64,000 nucleotides of DNA, taken from contig JAGZMM010000002.1 of the NCBI GenBank assembly GCA_018364155.1, positions 62,001 to 126,000 of the forward strand. The letters are read 5' to 3'. Position numbers and translations under genes: made by a program. Shown here one piece after another: positions 49,344-57,439 of the stretch; positions within the stretch are counted from its first letter, which is position 1, and each line of letters starts with the position of its first letter. Under the pieces are notes generated by a model. That model was not told where the DNA came from. It saw only the letters and a list, made by a program, of their open reading frames with translations, and made no database searches. This stretch comes from Clostridiales bacterium (lineage in GTDB: Bacteria > Bacillota > Clostridia > Oscillospirales > Acutalibacteraceae).

Positions 49344-50630
49344 ATGCCGGTGAAACAGCGAAAACGGGTCAAACGGTGGATGAAGCTGGACAATTCCGCC
49401 ATGATTTACCCAGCCATCCGCAACGCTCGGTTTTCCACCATGTTTCGCGTGTCGGTGACCCTCACCGAGGAAGTGGACCCGAAGGTACTCCAAACAGCGC
49501 TGGAGGACACGGTCAAGCGCATCCCCTTTTTCGGCATGCGTCTGCGCACCGGGCTCTTCTGGCGTTACCTAGAGCAAAACGACGGAACCCCGCAGGTGGA
49601 GGCAGATGTGGCCAATCCCTGCAAGCCCATCGGCAAGGGGGAGAACGGCGGCTTTCTTTTCCGGGTGCGGGTGGACGGCTGCCGCATCGCGCTGGAGCCT
49701 TTCCATGTGCTGACCGACGGGAACGGCGCGATGGTGTTTTTAAAGACCCTGGCCGCCCGGTACCTGACCCTGATGGGCAAACAAATTCCGTTCACCGACG
49801 GCGTGCTCGATACGAGCGCGCGGCCAAAGAAGGGGGAGCTGGAGGACGCCTTTTCCAAATATGCCGCCTTTCGAAAGAGAGCTCCCCGCCGGGAGTCCAA
49901 GGCCTATCATTTCAAAGGGACCTTAGAGCCCTTTCCCACGCTGCACATCATCAGCGCCACCATTCCGCTCGGGCCGCTGTTAGAGAAGGCGCGGGCAGCC
50001 AAGGCAACCCTCACCGAGTTTCTCGCGGCCAACTACATCCTGGCTCTTCACCGGCTGCAGACGGCGGAACGGCATCTGAGAGAGAAGGACGTAAAGCTCT
50101 GCGTGCCGGTGAACCTGCGCAAATTTTTTCCCAGCGACACGCTGCGCAATTTCGTTTTGTACCTGACGCCCGGCATCGATCCGAGCTATGGGGATTATAC
50201 CTTGGAGGAAATCGTCGAACAGGTCCACTGCCAGATGCGCATGCGCCTCAACCGCAAATACATTGCCGCCCAGATTTGCACCAACGTCTCCGACGAGCGC
50301 AATCCCTTTATCCGCATGGTGCCCCTGCTTTTCAAAGACTGGGCCATGTCCATGGCGTTCCGGGTAGTGGGGGAGTCCTGCTTCAGCGCCACCCTTTCGA
50401 ACTTAGGGGAGACAAAGGTTCCCGACGAGATGCGCCCCTATGTAAAACGGTTCGACTTTTTGCTAGGAGCCAGCAAAATCAACCGTGGCAACCTGACCGC
50501 CGTCAGCTATGGCGGCAGCCTGGTGCTCAATTTTACCCGCACCACCAAGGAAACCTTTATTGAGCGGGAGTTTTTCACCCAGCTTGTGAAGCTGGGGATT
50601 CCGGTGAAAATCGAAAGCAACGACCAATAG
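49344..50630 (+). CDS. Condensation-fold (CAT/BAHD-like) acyltransferase
   Basis: This 428-residue protein looks like a CoA-dependent acyltransferase of the chloramphenicol acetyltransferase / condensation-domain superfamily: the catalytic H-x3-D-G motif is seen as PFHVLTDGNGAMVF near residue 125, and the N-DFGWG-like second motif is replaced by NRGNLTAVSYGGSLVLNF near the end. Clostridial relatives are annotated alcohol acetyltransferase. GGAG precedes the ATG by only 3 nt; a GTG two codons later would be 9 nt away and is a possible start. It is followed by a DUF6320 protein 29 nt away. Substrate unknown. Confidence 0.72.
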   Translation: MPVKQRKRVKRWMKLDNSAMIYPAIRNARFSTMFRVSVTLTEEVDPKVLQTALEDTVKRIPFFGMRLRTGLFWRYLEQNDGTPQVEADVANPCKPIGKGENGGFLFRVRVDGCRIALEPFHVLTDGNGAMVFLKTLAARYLTLMGKQIPFTDGVLDTSARPKKGELEDAFSKYAAFRKRAPRRESKAYHFKGTLEPFPTLHIISATIPLGPLLEKARAAKATLTEFLAANYILALHRLQTAERHLREKDVKLCVPVNLRKFFPSDTLRNFVLYLTPGIDPSYGDYTLEEIVEQVHCQMRMRLNRKYIAAQICTNVSDERNPFIRMVPLLFKDWAMSMAFRVVGESCFSATLSNLGETKVPDEMRPYVKRFDFLLGASKINRGNLTAVSYGGSLVLNFTRTTKETFIEREFFTQLVKLGIPVKIESNDQ

Positions 50631-50659
50631 ACCCATAGCCTTAGAAAGGGAGGAACGGT

Positions 50660-51376
50660 ATGTCCTACTGTGTCAACTGCGGGGTGGAGCTCGGAAAAGC
50701 CGAGCAGCGCTGCCCCTTGTGCGGGACCGAGGTGGTTAATCCAAAGGAGCCTTATGACCCTAAGGCAAAGCGGCTTTACCCCAGGCAGCTGGATTCCCCG
50801 CTGGTATCTCTGCAAGGGCGGCGGATCGCGGCGCTGGTGATGACCCTGCTGTTCTTTTTTGCCGGCGGGATGTGCATTTTCCTCAATGCGGTGTATGCGG
50901 GGGAGGTAACCTGGGCCTATTATCCGGCTGGAGCCCTTTGTATGCTGTGGGTGTTTTTGTTCCCGCCGCTGATGCTGCGGATAAAACCGGCCGTCACCTT
51001 TCTGCTCAGCGCCTTGCTGGACGCGCTGGCTCTAGGCGGATTTTTGTGGATGTGCGAGACGCTCACCGACGGCGCGTGGTTTGTGCCCTTTGCCCTGCCC
51101 GTAACCGGAATGGTGCTGGGTTTTCTCATTTTAAACGCGGCGCTGATTCTTACGCGGATGGTAAAAGGCGCATACATCGGGGTGCCGGTGATGCTGACGG
51201 TGGCTCTGCTGCTCGTGGGCCTGGAATGCATCGTGGACGCCTACCTGTCCGGGACGGTTAGCCTTACTTGGTCCTTGTACGCCTTGGTACCCTGCCTGAT
51301 TCTGGCGGGCTTCTTCCTGTTTGTGGGCCGGTATCGGACGGTCAAGGAAGAGCTGCGCCGGCGGCTTCATATGTAA
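50660..51376 (+). CDS. DUF6320 membrane protein with zinc ribbon
   Basis: This 238-residue protein starts with a zinc ribbon (YCVNCGVELG and CPLCGTEV, two C-x2-C pairs at residues 4-7 and 18-21) and continues with six hydrophobic segments. It matches the DUF6320 pattern. AAAGGGAGG precedes the ATG. Its pairing with the acyltransferase suggests that the two work together on a lipid or wall-linked substrate at the membrane; that is inference. Confidence 0.8.
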   Translation: MSYCVNCGVELGKAEQRCPLCGTEVVNPKEPYDPKAKRLYPRQLDSPLVSLQGRRIAALVMTLLFFFAGGMCIFLNAVYAGEVTWAYYPAGALCMLWVFLFPPLMLRIKPAVTFLLSALLDALALGGFLWMCETLTDGAWFVPFALPVTGMVLGFLILNAALILTRMVKGAYIGVPVMLTVALLLVGLECIVDAYLSGTVSLTWSLYALVPCLILAGFFLFVGRYRTVKEELRRRLHM

Positions 51377-51456
51377 GCGAAGCGCTTTGTTAAAAACGGC
51401 CCGCCATCCTGGCGGTTATCGTATGTAGGAAGAAAGACAGAAAGGAGCGGTATGCA

Positions 51457-52434
51457 ATGCAGTATCGCAACGTTGGAAAATCCGGGCTGAAGGTAAGCGA
51501 AATTTCGATCGGCACATGGCTGACCGATTTAAGCAGTGCCGAAAAAGTAAGCTTGGCCAGAGAAACCATCCAATTGGCGTTTGAAAAGGGGATCAATTTC
51601 TTCGACTGCGCGGACGCCTATGGAAACGGGACCGCAGAGCGGTTCTTGGGCGAGGTGCTCGCGGCTTTCCCCAGAAGTCAGCTGGTGGTTTCCAGCAAGG
51701 TGTATTTCCCCACCGGGGAAGGGGTAAACGAGCGGGGCCTTTCCAGAAAGCACATTTTTGAGAACGTGGACCGGTCGCTGAAAAACCTGAAGATGGACTA
51801 TCTCGACCTGTATTACTGCCACCGCTTTGACTCGGAAACACCGGTGGAGGAAACCCTGCAGGCCCTCGACGACCTGGTAGCCCAGGGGAAAATCCTCTAC
51901 TACGGCGTGAGCGAAGGCTGGACGGCAGCGCGGCTGGAAGAGGCCCATGGAATCATAAAAACGCGCGGCCTGCGGCCCATGACGGTCATACAGCCCCAGT
52001 ATCACATGTTGGACCGGTACATTGAAGACGAAATCATGGATGTGTGCGAAAAGTACGGCATGGGAATCACCCCCTTTTCCCCGCTGGCGCAGGGCCTTCT
52101 GACGGGGAAATACAAAAAGGGCCGGCCCCTTCCTGAAGGGTCCCGGGCCACCCATCAGAAGGACAAGCAGGTCAACCGCCTCTTGACGGAGGAAAACCTT
52201 TCAAAGGTGGAAAAGCTCTCTCAAATCGCCGGGGACCTGCATACCACGCCTTCCGTTCTGGCCCTTGCCTGGATTTTGCGCAAAAAGGGGATCAGCAGCG
52301 TGATCACCGGGGCCAGCCGGCCGGAACAGCTGGCGCAGAACATCGAGGCCAGCGGCCTGCAGCTATCCCAACCGGTGCTTGAGGAAATCGAAACGGTGCT
52401 CGACTACCACCCGTTTTCCCGCCGCATCGGGTAA
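51457..52434 (+). CDS. Aldo/keto reductase
   Basis: This 325-residue TIM-barrel NADPH reductase has the catalytic set: Asp and Tyr in FFDCADAYGNG, Lys in VVSSKVYFP and His in DLYYCHRFD. It is in the AKR group close to YhdN and potassium-channel beta subunits. The physiological aldehyde or ketone is unknown. GGAG lies 9 nt before the ATG; an out-of-frame ATG lies 5 nt earlier. Confidence 0.9.
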   Translation: MQYRNVGKSGLKVSEISIGTWLTDLSSAEKVSLARETIQLAFEKGINFFDCADAYGNGTAERFLGEVLAAFPRSQLVVSSKVYFPTGEGVNERGLSRKHIFENVDRSLKNLKMDYLDLYYCHRFDSETPVEETLQALDDLVAQGKILYYGVSEGWTAARLEEAHGIIKTRGLRPMTVIQPQYHMLDRYIEDEIMDVCEKYGMGITPFSPLAQGLLTGKYKKGRPLPEGSRATHQKDKQVNRLLTEENLSKVEKLSQIAGDLHTTPSVLALAWILRKKGISSVITGASRPEQLAQNIEASGLQLSQPVLEEIETVLDYHPFSRRIG

Positions 52435-52621
52435 GAGGGCGGTTTTTTATCCAAAGCGGGAGGACAAAACCGGTCCAAAAAGAGCCAGGCCTTTCGCAGG
52501 CGCCTTTTGAGCGCACGGAAAAAATCCGCCTGTACGACTGTACTCTATGGCATACGTTCAGGTACAGCCGTTTTTTCGGGCCCTTGCGCTTGGTTTCCCG
52601 CCCAACGGGGGCTAGGGCATG

Positions 52622-52675
52622 ACAAAAAGGCGTCCTGGTGCAACACACAGTTGCGCCAGGACGCCTTTTGTTTTC
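52622..52675 (+). terminator. Bidirectional terminator
   Basis: A stem of about 20 bp with one G-U pair (52625-52644 with 52650-52669, core AGGCGTCCTGG) has A5 on the left and T4GT4 on the right, between the convergent aldo/keto reductase and P-type ATPase-like genes. Confidence 0.92.
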
Positions 52676-52684
52676 CCATGTAAT

Positions 52685-54889
52685 TTAATTGGAGCTTCGA
52701 AGCAGAGACGGAATCAGCGACGCCAAGAGCCAGAAAATCTGAAACAGCAGCGCCGTGGCGCCGTTTAAGTTATAAAGCCCGCCGTAGAAGGCCAGAAACG
52801 CCGACAGCAGAAATCCAAGCAGCACCCCGATCACCTGCAGCACCGACGAAAGTTTCACAATGGTGCCGAGCCTTATGGAAGAAGAGAGAATGTCCATCAG
52901 CCCGTCGATTTTCCCGTCGTAGGCCACGCTTGCTCGGGCTGTCTCCTGAGGGACGCTTAACTGATCGAATTCGCTGGTGGCCGCGGCGGACAAAATCAGT
53001 ACATCGCTTTGTGAAATATCAAACCCATCGCACAGAAGCTCGGTGGTTACATTGGGGTCGCAGGTGCGCACCATCAGGCCGATGCCGTTGCGGGCGAACC
53101 GGTCGAGCTCTTGGCGGATATAAGGAGAAAAGCGGTAGGTTACCACAAACATGGCGCACAGTTCCCCAGCCGAGCACAGATACACCAGCTTGCGCCTGGC
53201 GCGCAGGTAGCGGTTCTCATAGTCGAGAGAAGGGGGAACGATGCCGTGGTTTTGCAACAGTTCCCGGTTGCCCGCTAGCACCCGCCGGCCGTCCACCCAG
53301 CCCGAAATGCCCATTCCCTGCTCGTACACCAGAGATTCTACCATGGGCAGAATCTTGTCGTCCCCCTGGATCACCTGATCGAATACCGGGGTCAGCGGTC
53401 CGCCCGCCGCGTGCACCAGGGCCGCCGCGTCCAGAATCGCCTGGTCGATGCGCCCGCCGCTAAAGGTTTTGATGCCGTTGAGGGTCACCGACCCGGCGGG
53501 GAACAGGTCGCTCGCGTCCACCGTCAAACTGTTTGTCAAAAAATAATCGTCTACCGCGGAAAATCCGGAAAGCATGGCACCGCGCTTTAGAAGACGGCGG
53601 GAAGCGGTTTTCATGGGTAGGTTGCCGCACAAAAGGGATGCAATCGGCGCCGCCAAGCAGCACACGGCGGCAAAGGCCGTGATAGCGAGAGCCCCGTCCT
53701 TTGTCACAATCAGGCACGCGACTGCCGTCACCAAAGAGCCGAGCAGCACACAAGGAGACAAAAAGCCGCCCAGAGTGGCGCAGGAATCGTCCGCATAGGA
53801 GTCGTCCAGAAACCCGGTTAGGAAGGAAGCCTTCACCGGCATAACGATATAGGGATCGCCTAAGATATTGCGGCACAGGTCCCGGGTGGTGTTGTCGTTT
53901 AAAAGCATCCGGGCACCGTGCTTCACGCCTTTTTGCGAAAGAAAGGCAAAATTCTCTTTGATCCGGGAGAGCTTAAGGAGCTTTCCTCCCGTGTTTGCGC
54001 ACAAAAGGAGCATTGCCGGCGCGGTGTATAGGGGCACGGTCATGTCCGCGATGCGCTCGGGGAAGAAGAGCATGGAAAGAGTGTGTACAAACACGGCGAA
54101 CACCGCGATGGCGGTGGGCATGTCTGGGGCGGTGTGCAGCTTAAATGCACTGCGCAAAGAGGAAGCAAAGATGGCGGAGTTGACCGAAGCCGCCAGCATG
54201 AGCACCGCCGCGTTGATGGAAACAAACAAAAGCGGACTGGTGACGGGAAAGTCATACAACGGGAGCTTTGCTCCTGTGTAAAGGAAAAGGGCGGGCGCCA
54301 CGGTCAGCCAGCCGGTGATGAGAAGGCCCAGTACGCTTAAGCCCAAGCGCGTAAGCAGCCCGGAAAACTGGGAACTCAAATGCGCTTCAATAACCGGTGC
54401 GTCCTCATAGGAGGTGAAATCGTCGATCTGCTTTTCGGCGTCGCTGCCGTCGTCGTAGAGCTCCTGCGGATCGGTGTCCTCCTCTGTGCCGGAAAGGACG
54501 AACTTCTCCGCCCGCTCCCGCCGCTTCTCGTAGAGAACCCGTTCGTTTACCGGCTCGGGCTCCTCTGCGTCATCGTCGAACAGCTTGAGCTGTCCTTCCA
54601 GTTCATCGCCCTCCACCGGCTGCTTTTTCTGGAAAGCCTGGATGGGCATGGGCTGGGTTTCCTGGTCGGGGAGGAACGAGGGGGCCTTTCTGTTTTCATC
54701 CTCCATCGGCTCGCGGATGTTTTTCGCCGAGAACTCTAGCAAGATTTCCTCGGTTTTCGATGTGTCGATGGGGTCGTTTCCCTTATGGCGGTGCTTCGCC
54801 TCTTTGATGATATCGTCTAGAGAGTATTTATTCGCCAAAGCAAACGGCTCCTTTTGACCGGACCGAAATGGATCTTTTTCATTGGGCAT
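52685..54889 (-). CDS. P-type ATPase-like pseudoenzyme without DKTGT
   Basis: This 734-residue protein has an acidic cytoplasmic N-terminus (residues 1-170) and about eight membrane segments. From residue 380 it follows the P1B-ATPase order: a pore helix with AAPI where CPC would be (413-416), KTASRRLLKRGAMLSGFSAVD (427-447), VDASDLFP (457-464) where DKTGTLT should be, an N-domain-like GMGISGWVDGRRVLAGNREL (525-544), TCDPN (609-613) where TGDN should be, and two last helices. The phosphorylation loop and hinge are therefore lost, so ATP-driven transport is unlikely. GGAGG lies 10 nt before the ATG, 37 nt after rlmB. It could be a regulatory or structural membrane protein. The P-type relationship is by motif order only. 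Confidence 0.65.
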   Translation of the reverse strand: MPNEKDPFRSGQKEPFALANKYSLDDIIKEAKHRHKGNDPIDTSKTEEILLEFSAKNIREPMEDENRKAPSFLPDQETQPMPIQAFQKKQPVEGDELEGQLKLFDDDAEEPEPVNERVLYEKRRERAEKFVLSGTEEDTDPQELYDDGSDAEKQIDDFTSYEDAPVIEAHLSSQFSGLLTRLGLSVLGLLITGWLTVAPALFLYTGAKLPLYDFPVTSPLLFVSINAAVLMLAASVNSAIFASSLRSAFKLHTAPDMPTAIAVFAVFVHTLSMLFFPERIADMTVPLYTAPAMLLLCANTGGKLLKLSRIKENFAFLSQKGVKHGARMLLNDNTTRDLCRNILGDPYIVMPVKASFLTGFLDDSYADDSCATLGGFLSPCVLLGSLVTAVACLIVTKDGALAITAFAAVCCLAAPIASLLCGNLPMKTASRRLLKRGAMLSGFSAVDDYFLTNSLTVDASDLFPAGSVTLNGIKTFSGGRIDQAILDAAALVHAAGGPLTPVFDQVIQGDDKILPMVESLVYEQGMGISGWVDGRRVLAGNRELLQNHGIVPPSLDYENRYLRARRKLVYLCSAGELCAMFVVTYRFSPYIRQELDRFARNGIGLMVRTCDPNVTTELLCDGFDISQSDVLILSAAATSEFDQLSVPQETARASVAYDGKIDGLMDILSSSIRLGTIVKLSSVLQVIGVLLGFLLSAFLAFYGGLYNLNGATALLFQIFWLLASLIPSLLRSSN

Positions 54890-54926
54890 GCTGTCGTCAC
54901 CTCCAAAAACCTGCTTACCTGCCGAT

Positions 54927-55706
54927 TTACTGCCCCGCTTTCACGCAGGAAAGGCCTGTGCGCTGGCGCGCAGCCTCATAGAGAACAATTCCCGCCGCCA
55001 CCGAAGCATTAAGGGAATCGATCTGCCCGCGCATGGGGAGGGATACGGTAAAGTCGCATTTTTCCTTGACGAGCCGGCCTACCCCCTGGCCTTCCGAGCC
55101 GATGACCAGAGCGGTAGGGCCGGTAAAGTCGGTCTGGCACCAGGGCGTGCCGTCCATATCCAGCGCGTAAATCCACACGCCGCGTTTTTTTAAGTCTTCC
55201 ATGGCGGCCGCTAGATTGGAAACCCTGGCTACCGGAACGTATTCAAGCGCCCCAGCCGCTGCTTTGAGCACCGCCGGTGTCAAACCCGCCGTGCGCCGCT
55301 TGGGAACCACAATCCCGTGAGCGCCCGCTCCTTCGGCCGTTCGTACGATAGCACCCAGGTTATGCGGGTCGGACAGCTCGTCGGCAATAATGAGGAGCGG
55401 CGCTTCCCCTCGTTCCTCGGCCAGAGCAAAGATATCGTCCACCGTGGCGTATTCTTTTACGGCCGCCAGCAGCGCCACCCCCTGATGGGTGTCCCCGCCG
55501 CATAAGGCCGTCAGCTTGCGGGGGTCCACCTCTTTGACCGGGATCCCCCGGTCCCGGCAGCGGGCGACGATGGCCTGCACCACCCCAGTGCGTTCTCCCC
55601 TGGCCAGCAGAAGCCGGTCGGCAGGCCGGCCGGATTTGAGTGCTTCCATGACGCTGTTGCGTCCGGCGATGACCTCGCTGTTTGGTTGCTTTGCGGGATC
55701 GGTCAT
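54927..55706 (-). CDS. rlmB: 23S rRNA (guanosine 2'-O)-methyltransferase, RlmB/TrmH family
   Basis: This 259-residue SpoU enzyme has the N-terminal substrate-binding domain (EVIAGRNSVMEALKSG) and the trefoil-knot SAM domain: ADELSDPHNLGAIVRTAEGAGAHG (motif 1), LVIGSEGQGV (motif 2) and VSLPMRGQIDSLNASVAAGI (motif 3). It probably methylates 23S G2251; TrmH-family members with other targets cannot be excluded. AAAGGGG precedes the ATG by 9 nt. Confidence 0.9.
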   Translation of the reverse strand: MTDPAKQPNSEVIAGRNSVMEALKSGRPADRLLLARGERTGVVQAIVARCRDRGIPVKEVDPRKLTALCGGDTHQGVALLAAVKEYATVDDIFALAEERGEAPLLIIADELSDPHNLGAIVRTAEGAGAHGIVVPKRRTAGLTPAVLKAAAGALEYVPVARVSNLAAAMEDLKKRGVWIYALDMDGTPWCQTDFTGPTALVIGSEGQGVGRLVKEKCDFTVSLPMRGQIDSLNASVAAGIVLYEAARQRTGLSCVKAGQ

Positions 55707-55750
55707 GATAAAAAACCCCTTTGAAACGACACATAATATAATATTATCTC

Positions 55751-55779
55751 ATTATACCAACATTCTTTCCTCAATACAA
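55751..55779 (-). promoter_or_regulatory. Promoter of rlmB transcript
   Basis: TTGTAT (55774-55779) and TATAAT (55751-55756) on the minus strand are 17 nt apart. Confidence 0.7.
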
Positions 55780-55854
55780 ACCCTTTGCCGCATTTTTTCA
55801 CGCGGATTTGTCTGGAAATCAGGTAGAATACCGCCTTTTCGGCTCAAAAAACGG

Positions 55855-55884
55855 TTGACAGCACAAAAGCCTTTGCCGTATAAT
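55855..55884 (+). promoter_or_regulatory. Promoter of tRNA-Pro
   Basis: Perfect TTGACA (55855-55860) and TATAAT (55879-55884) boxes are 18 nt apart. Confidence 0.88.
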
Positions 55885-55946
55885 GACAATCGTGTTTATC
55901 CTGCCCTTTGCTTTGCGCAAAGAAAAGGAAAAGAGAAATCGGATTT

Positions 55947-56022
55947 CCGGGTGTGGCGCAGTTGGTAGCGCGGGTGGTTTGGGACCATCAGGCCGCAGGT
56001 TCGAACCCTGTCACTCGGACCA
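55947..56022 (+). tRNA. tRNA-Pro (anticodon TGG)
   Basis: The 7-bp acceptor stem CCGGGTG/CACTCGG (one G-U), a D arm with GGCGCAGTTGGTAGCGC, anticodon stem GGTGG/CCATC around TTTGGGA (anticodon TGG) and a T arm with GGTTCGAACCC form a complete cloverleaf; CCA is encoded. The A+T-rich glycosylation island starts directly after it. Confidence 0.95.
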
Positions 56023-56023
56023 T

Positions 56024-56061
56024 GTCGTCGCGGACGTCGTTTCGTTCGCGACGACTTTTTT
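56024..56061 (+). terminator. Terminator of tRNA-Pro
   Basis: GTCGTCGCG (56024-56032) / CGCGACGAC (56047-56055) with a 14-nt loop, followed by T6, directly after the tRNA. Confidence 0.9.
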
Positions 56062-56217
56062 GTGAGAGGTTTGCCCTATTGGAAATGCCTGTGCCCCTTT
56101 TTTACGTATAAATTTTTCGAGTTTCGATAACCGGTCGAAGATGCCGAAATTGTGTGAAAATCTTCTCATTCATTCGATAAAATTTGGATATGGACCCTGC
56201 AATTGGTTATGAATATC

Positions 56218-56246
56218 TTGACTTTTTCGATGTTATATAGTAAAAT
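56218..56246 (+). promoter_or_regulatory. Promoter of glycosylation operon
   Basis: TTGACT (56218-56223) and TAAAAT (56241-56246) are 17 nt apart, 78 nt before the GT2 start. Confidence 0.7.
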
Positions 56247-56323
56247 GTAAAAAAATTATGTATTTTGTATGAAGATTCTACAGATAAAATGGTTTAATTT
56301 TTACAAATTAGAGAGGTATGGGT

Positions 56324-57301
56324 ATGGGGATGGATCATATTGCAGTACTGATTCCTTGTTATAATGAAAGTAAAACCATAGAGAAGGTCATTCGTGACTG
56401 GAAAAAGGAACTTCCTTCTGCCGTTATTTACGTATACGATAACAATTCGACCGATGACACGGCTGCCATCGCCCAAAAGGCCGGAGCCGTTGTCCGCAAG
56501 GAAAACCAGCAGGGCAAAGGCAACGTAATTCGGCGCATGTTTCGTGAGATTGATGCCAGATGCTACATCATGGTCGATGGAGACGATACCTATCCGGCGG
56601 ACTATGCAAATGAGTTTGTAAACGCAGTCCTGACAAATAATGCGGATATGGTTGTGGGAGACCGGTTGTCTTCCACCTATTTTGAAGAAAATAAGAGGCC
56701 GTTTCATAACTTTGGCAATAGTTTGGTGCGCGCCTCGATTAATCACTTGTTTAAGAGCAATATCAGAGACATTATGACTGGCTATCGGGCATTTAGCTAT
56801 CAATTTGTAAAAACATTTCCGGTGCTGTCAAGAGGGTTTGAAATTGAAACGGAAATGAGCATCCATGCCATTGATAAGAAGATGAATGTTCAAAATGTGA
56901 TTATTGAATACCGTGACCGTCCGGATGGAAGCGAATCCAAGTTAAATACATATTCAGACGGATTCAAAGTAATTCGGACGATTTTCCGCTTATACCGTAA
57001 CTATATGCCTATGCGCTTTTTTGGAATTTTAGGGCTTGTCCTATTTGTGATTGCCTTTGCGTTTTTCCTTCCGATTCTAATCACGTACGCGCAAATCAAA
57101 TTGGTCCCGAATTTTCCCACTTTAATTGTGTCCGGGTTCATCGGCCTGGCGGGACTTTTATCCATCTTTACAGGGCTGATTCTTTTGTGTATTTCTGAGA
57201 AGGATCATCGGGAATTTGAATTTAGGCTGCAGCTGATGGATTACCATTATAAGAATTTAGTGAACCAGGAAAGCGATGAAAAGGAAATGAAACGCCAATA
57301 A
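56324..57301 (+). CDS. GtrB/DPM1-like glycosyltransferase family 2 with two C-terminal membrane helices
   Basis: This 325-residue protein has the GT2 nucleotide-sugar site AVLIPCYNESKTIEKVI, the Asp motif VDGDDTYPAD and the MTGYRAFS segment, then two hydrophobic segments (about residues 230-255 and 262-287). This is the layout of bactoprenol-phosphate glycosyltransferases such as GtrB, which load a sugar onto undecaprenyl phosphate. Of three nearby in-frame ATGs, 56324 is preferred as GAGAGG lies 7 nt upstream. It heads a GT2 / GT-C-like / GtrA operon with markedly lower GC than the flanks. Confidence 0.88.
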   Translation: MGMDHIAVLIPCYNESKTIEKVIRDWKKELPSAVIYVYDNNSTDDTAAIAQKAGAVVRKENQQGKGNVIRRMFREIDARCYIMVDGDDTYPADYANEFVNAVLTNNADMVVGDRLSSTYFEENKRPFHNFGNSLVRASINHLFKSNIRDIMTGYRAFSYQFVKTFPVLSRGFEIETEMSIHAIDKKMNVQNVIIEYRDRPDGSESKLNTYSDGFKVIRTIFRLYRNYMPMRFFGILGLVLFVIAFAFFLPILITYAQIKLVPNFPTLIVSGFIGLAGLLSIFTGLILLCISEKDHREFEFRLQLMDYHYKNLVNQESDEKEMKRQ

Positions 57302-57439
57302 TAGGACCCAGGTGGGGCATATATCATCGAATTCTAAGTTTTGCAGAGAGCGTTTTGTGCCCAGAAGGTTGCATGAAAGGTGAAACGCATGCAGCAGCTT
57401 TTGAGCAGATCGATCAGAGATTACGGGAGGAAAAGGGAA

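Noticed and set aside
49316..50563. 415-codon plus-strand frame overlapping the acyltransferase
   Set aside because: Out-of-frame reading of the acyltransferase; the other frame has the H-x3-D-G motif and a coherent hydrophobic pattern.
52685..54889. Functional P-type cation ATPase
   Set aside because: DKTGT, TGDN and the CPC-type pore motif are all absent, so transport by phosphoenzyme cycling is not supported.
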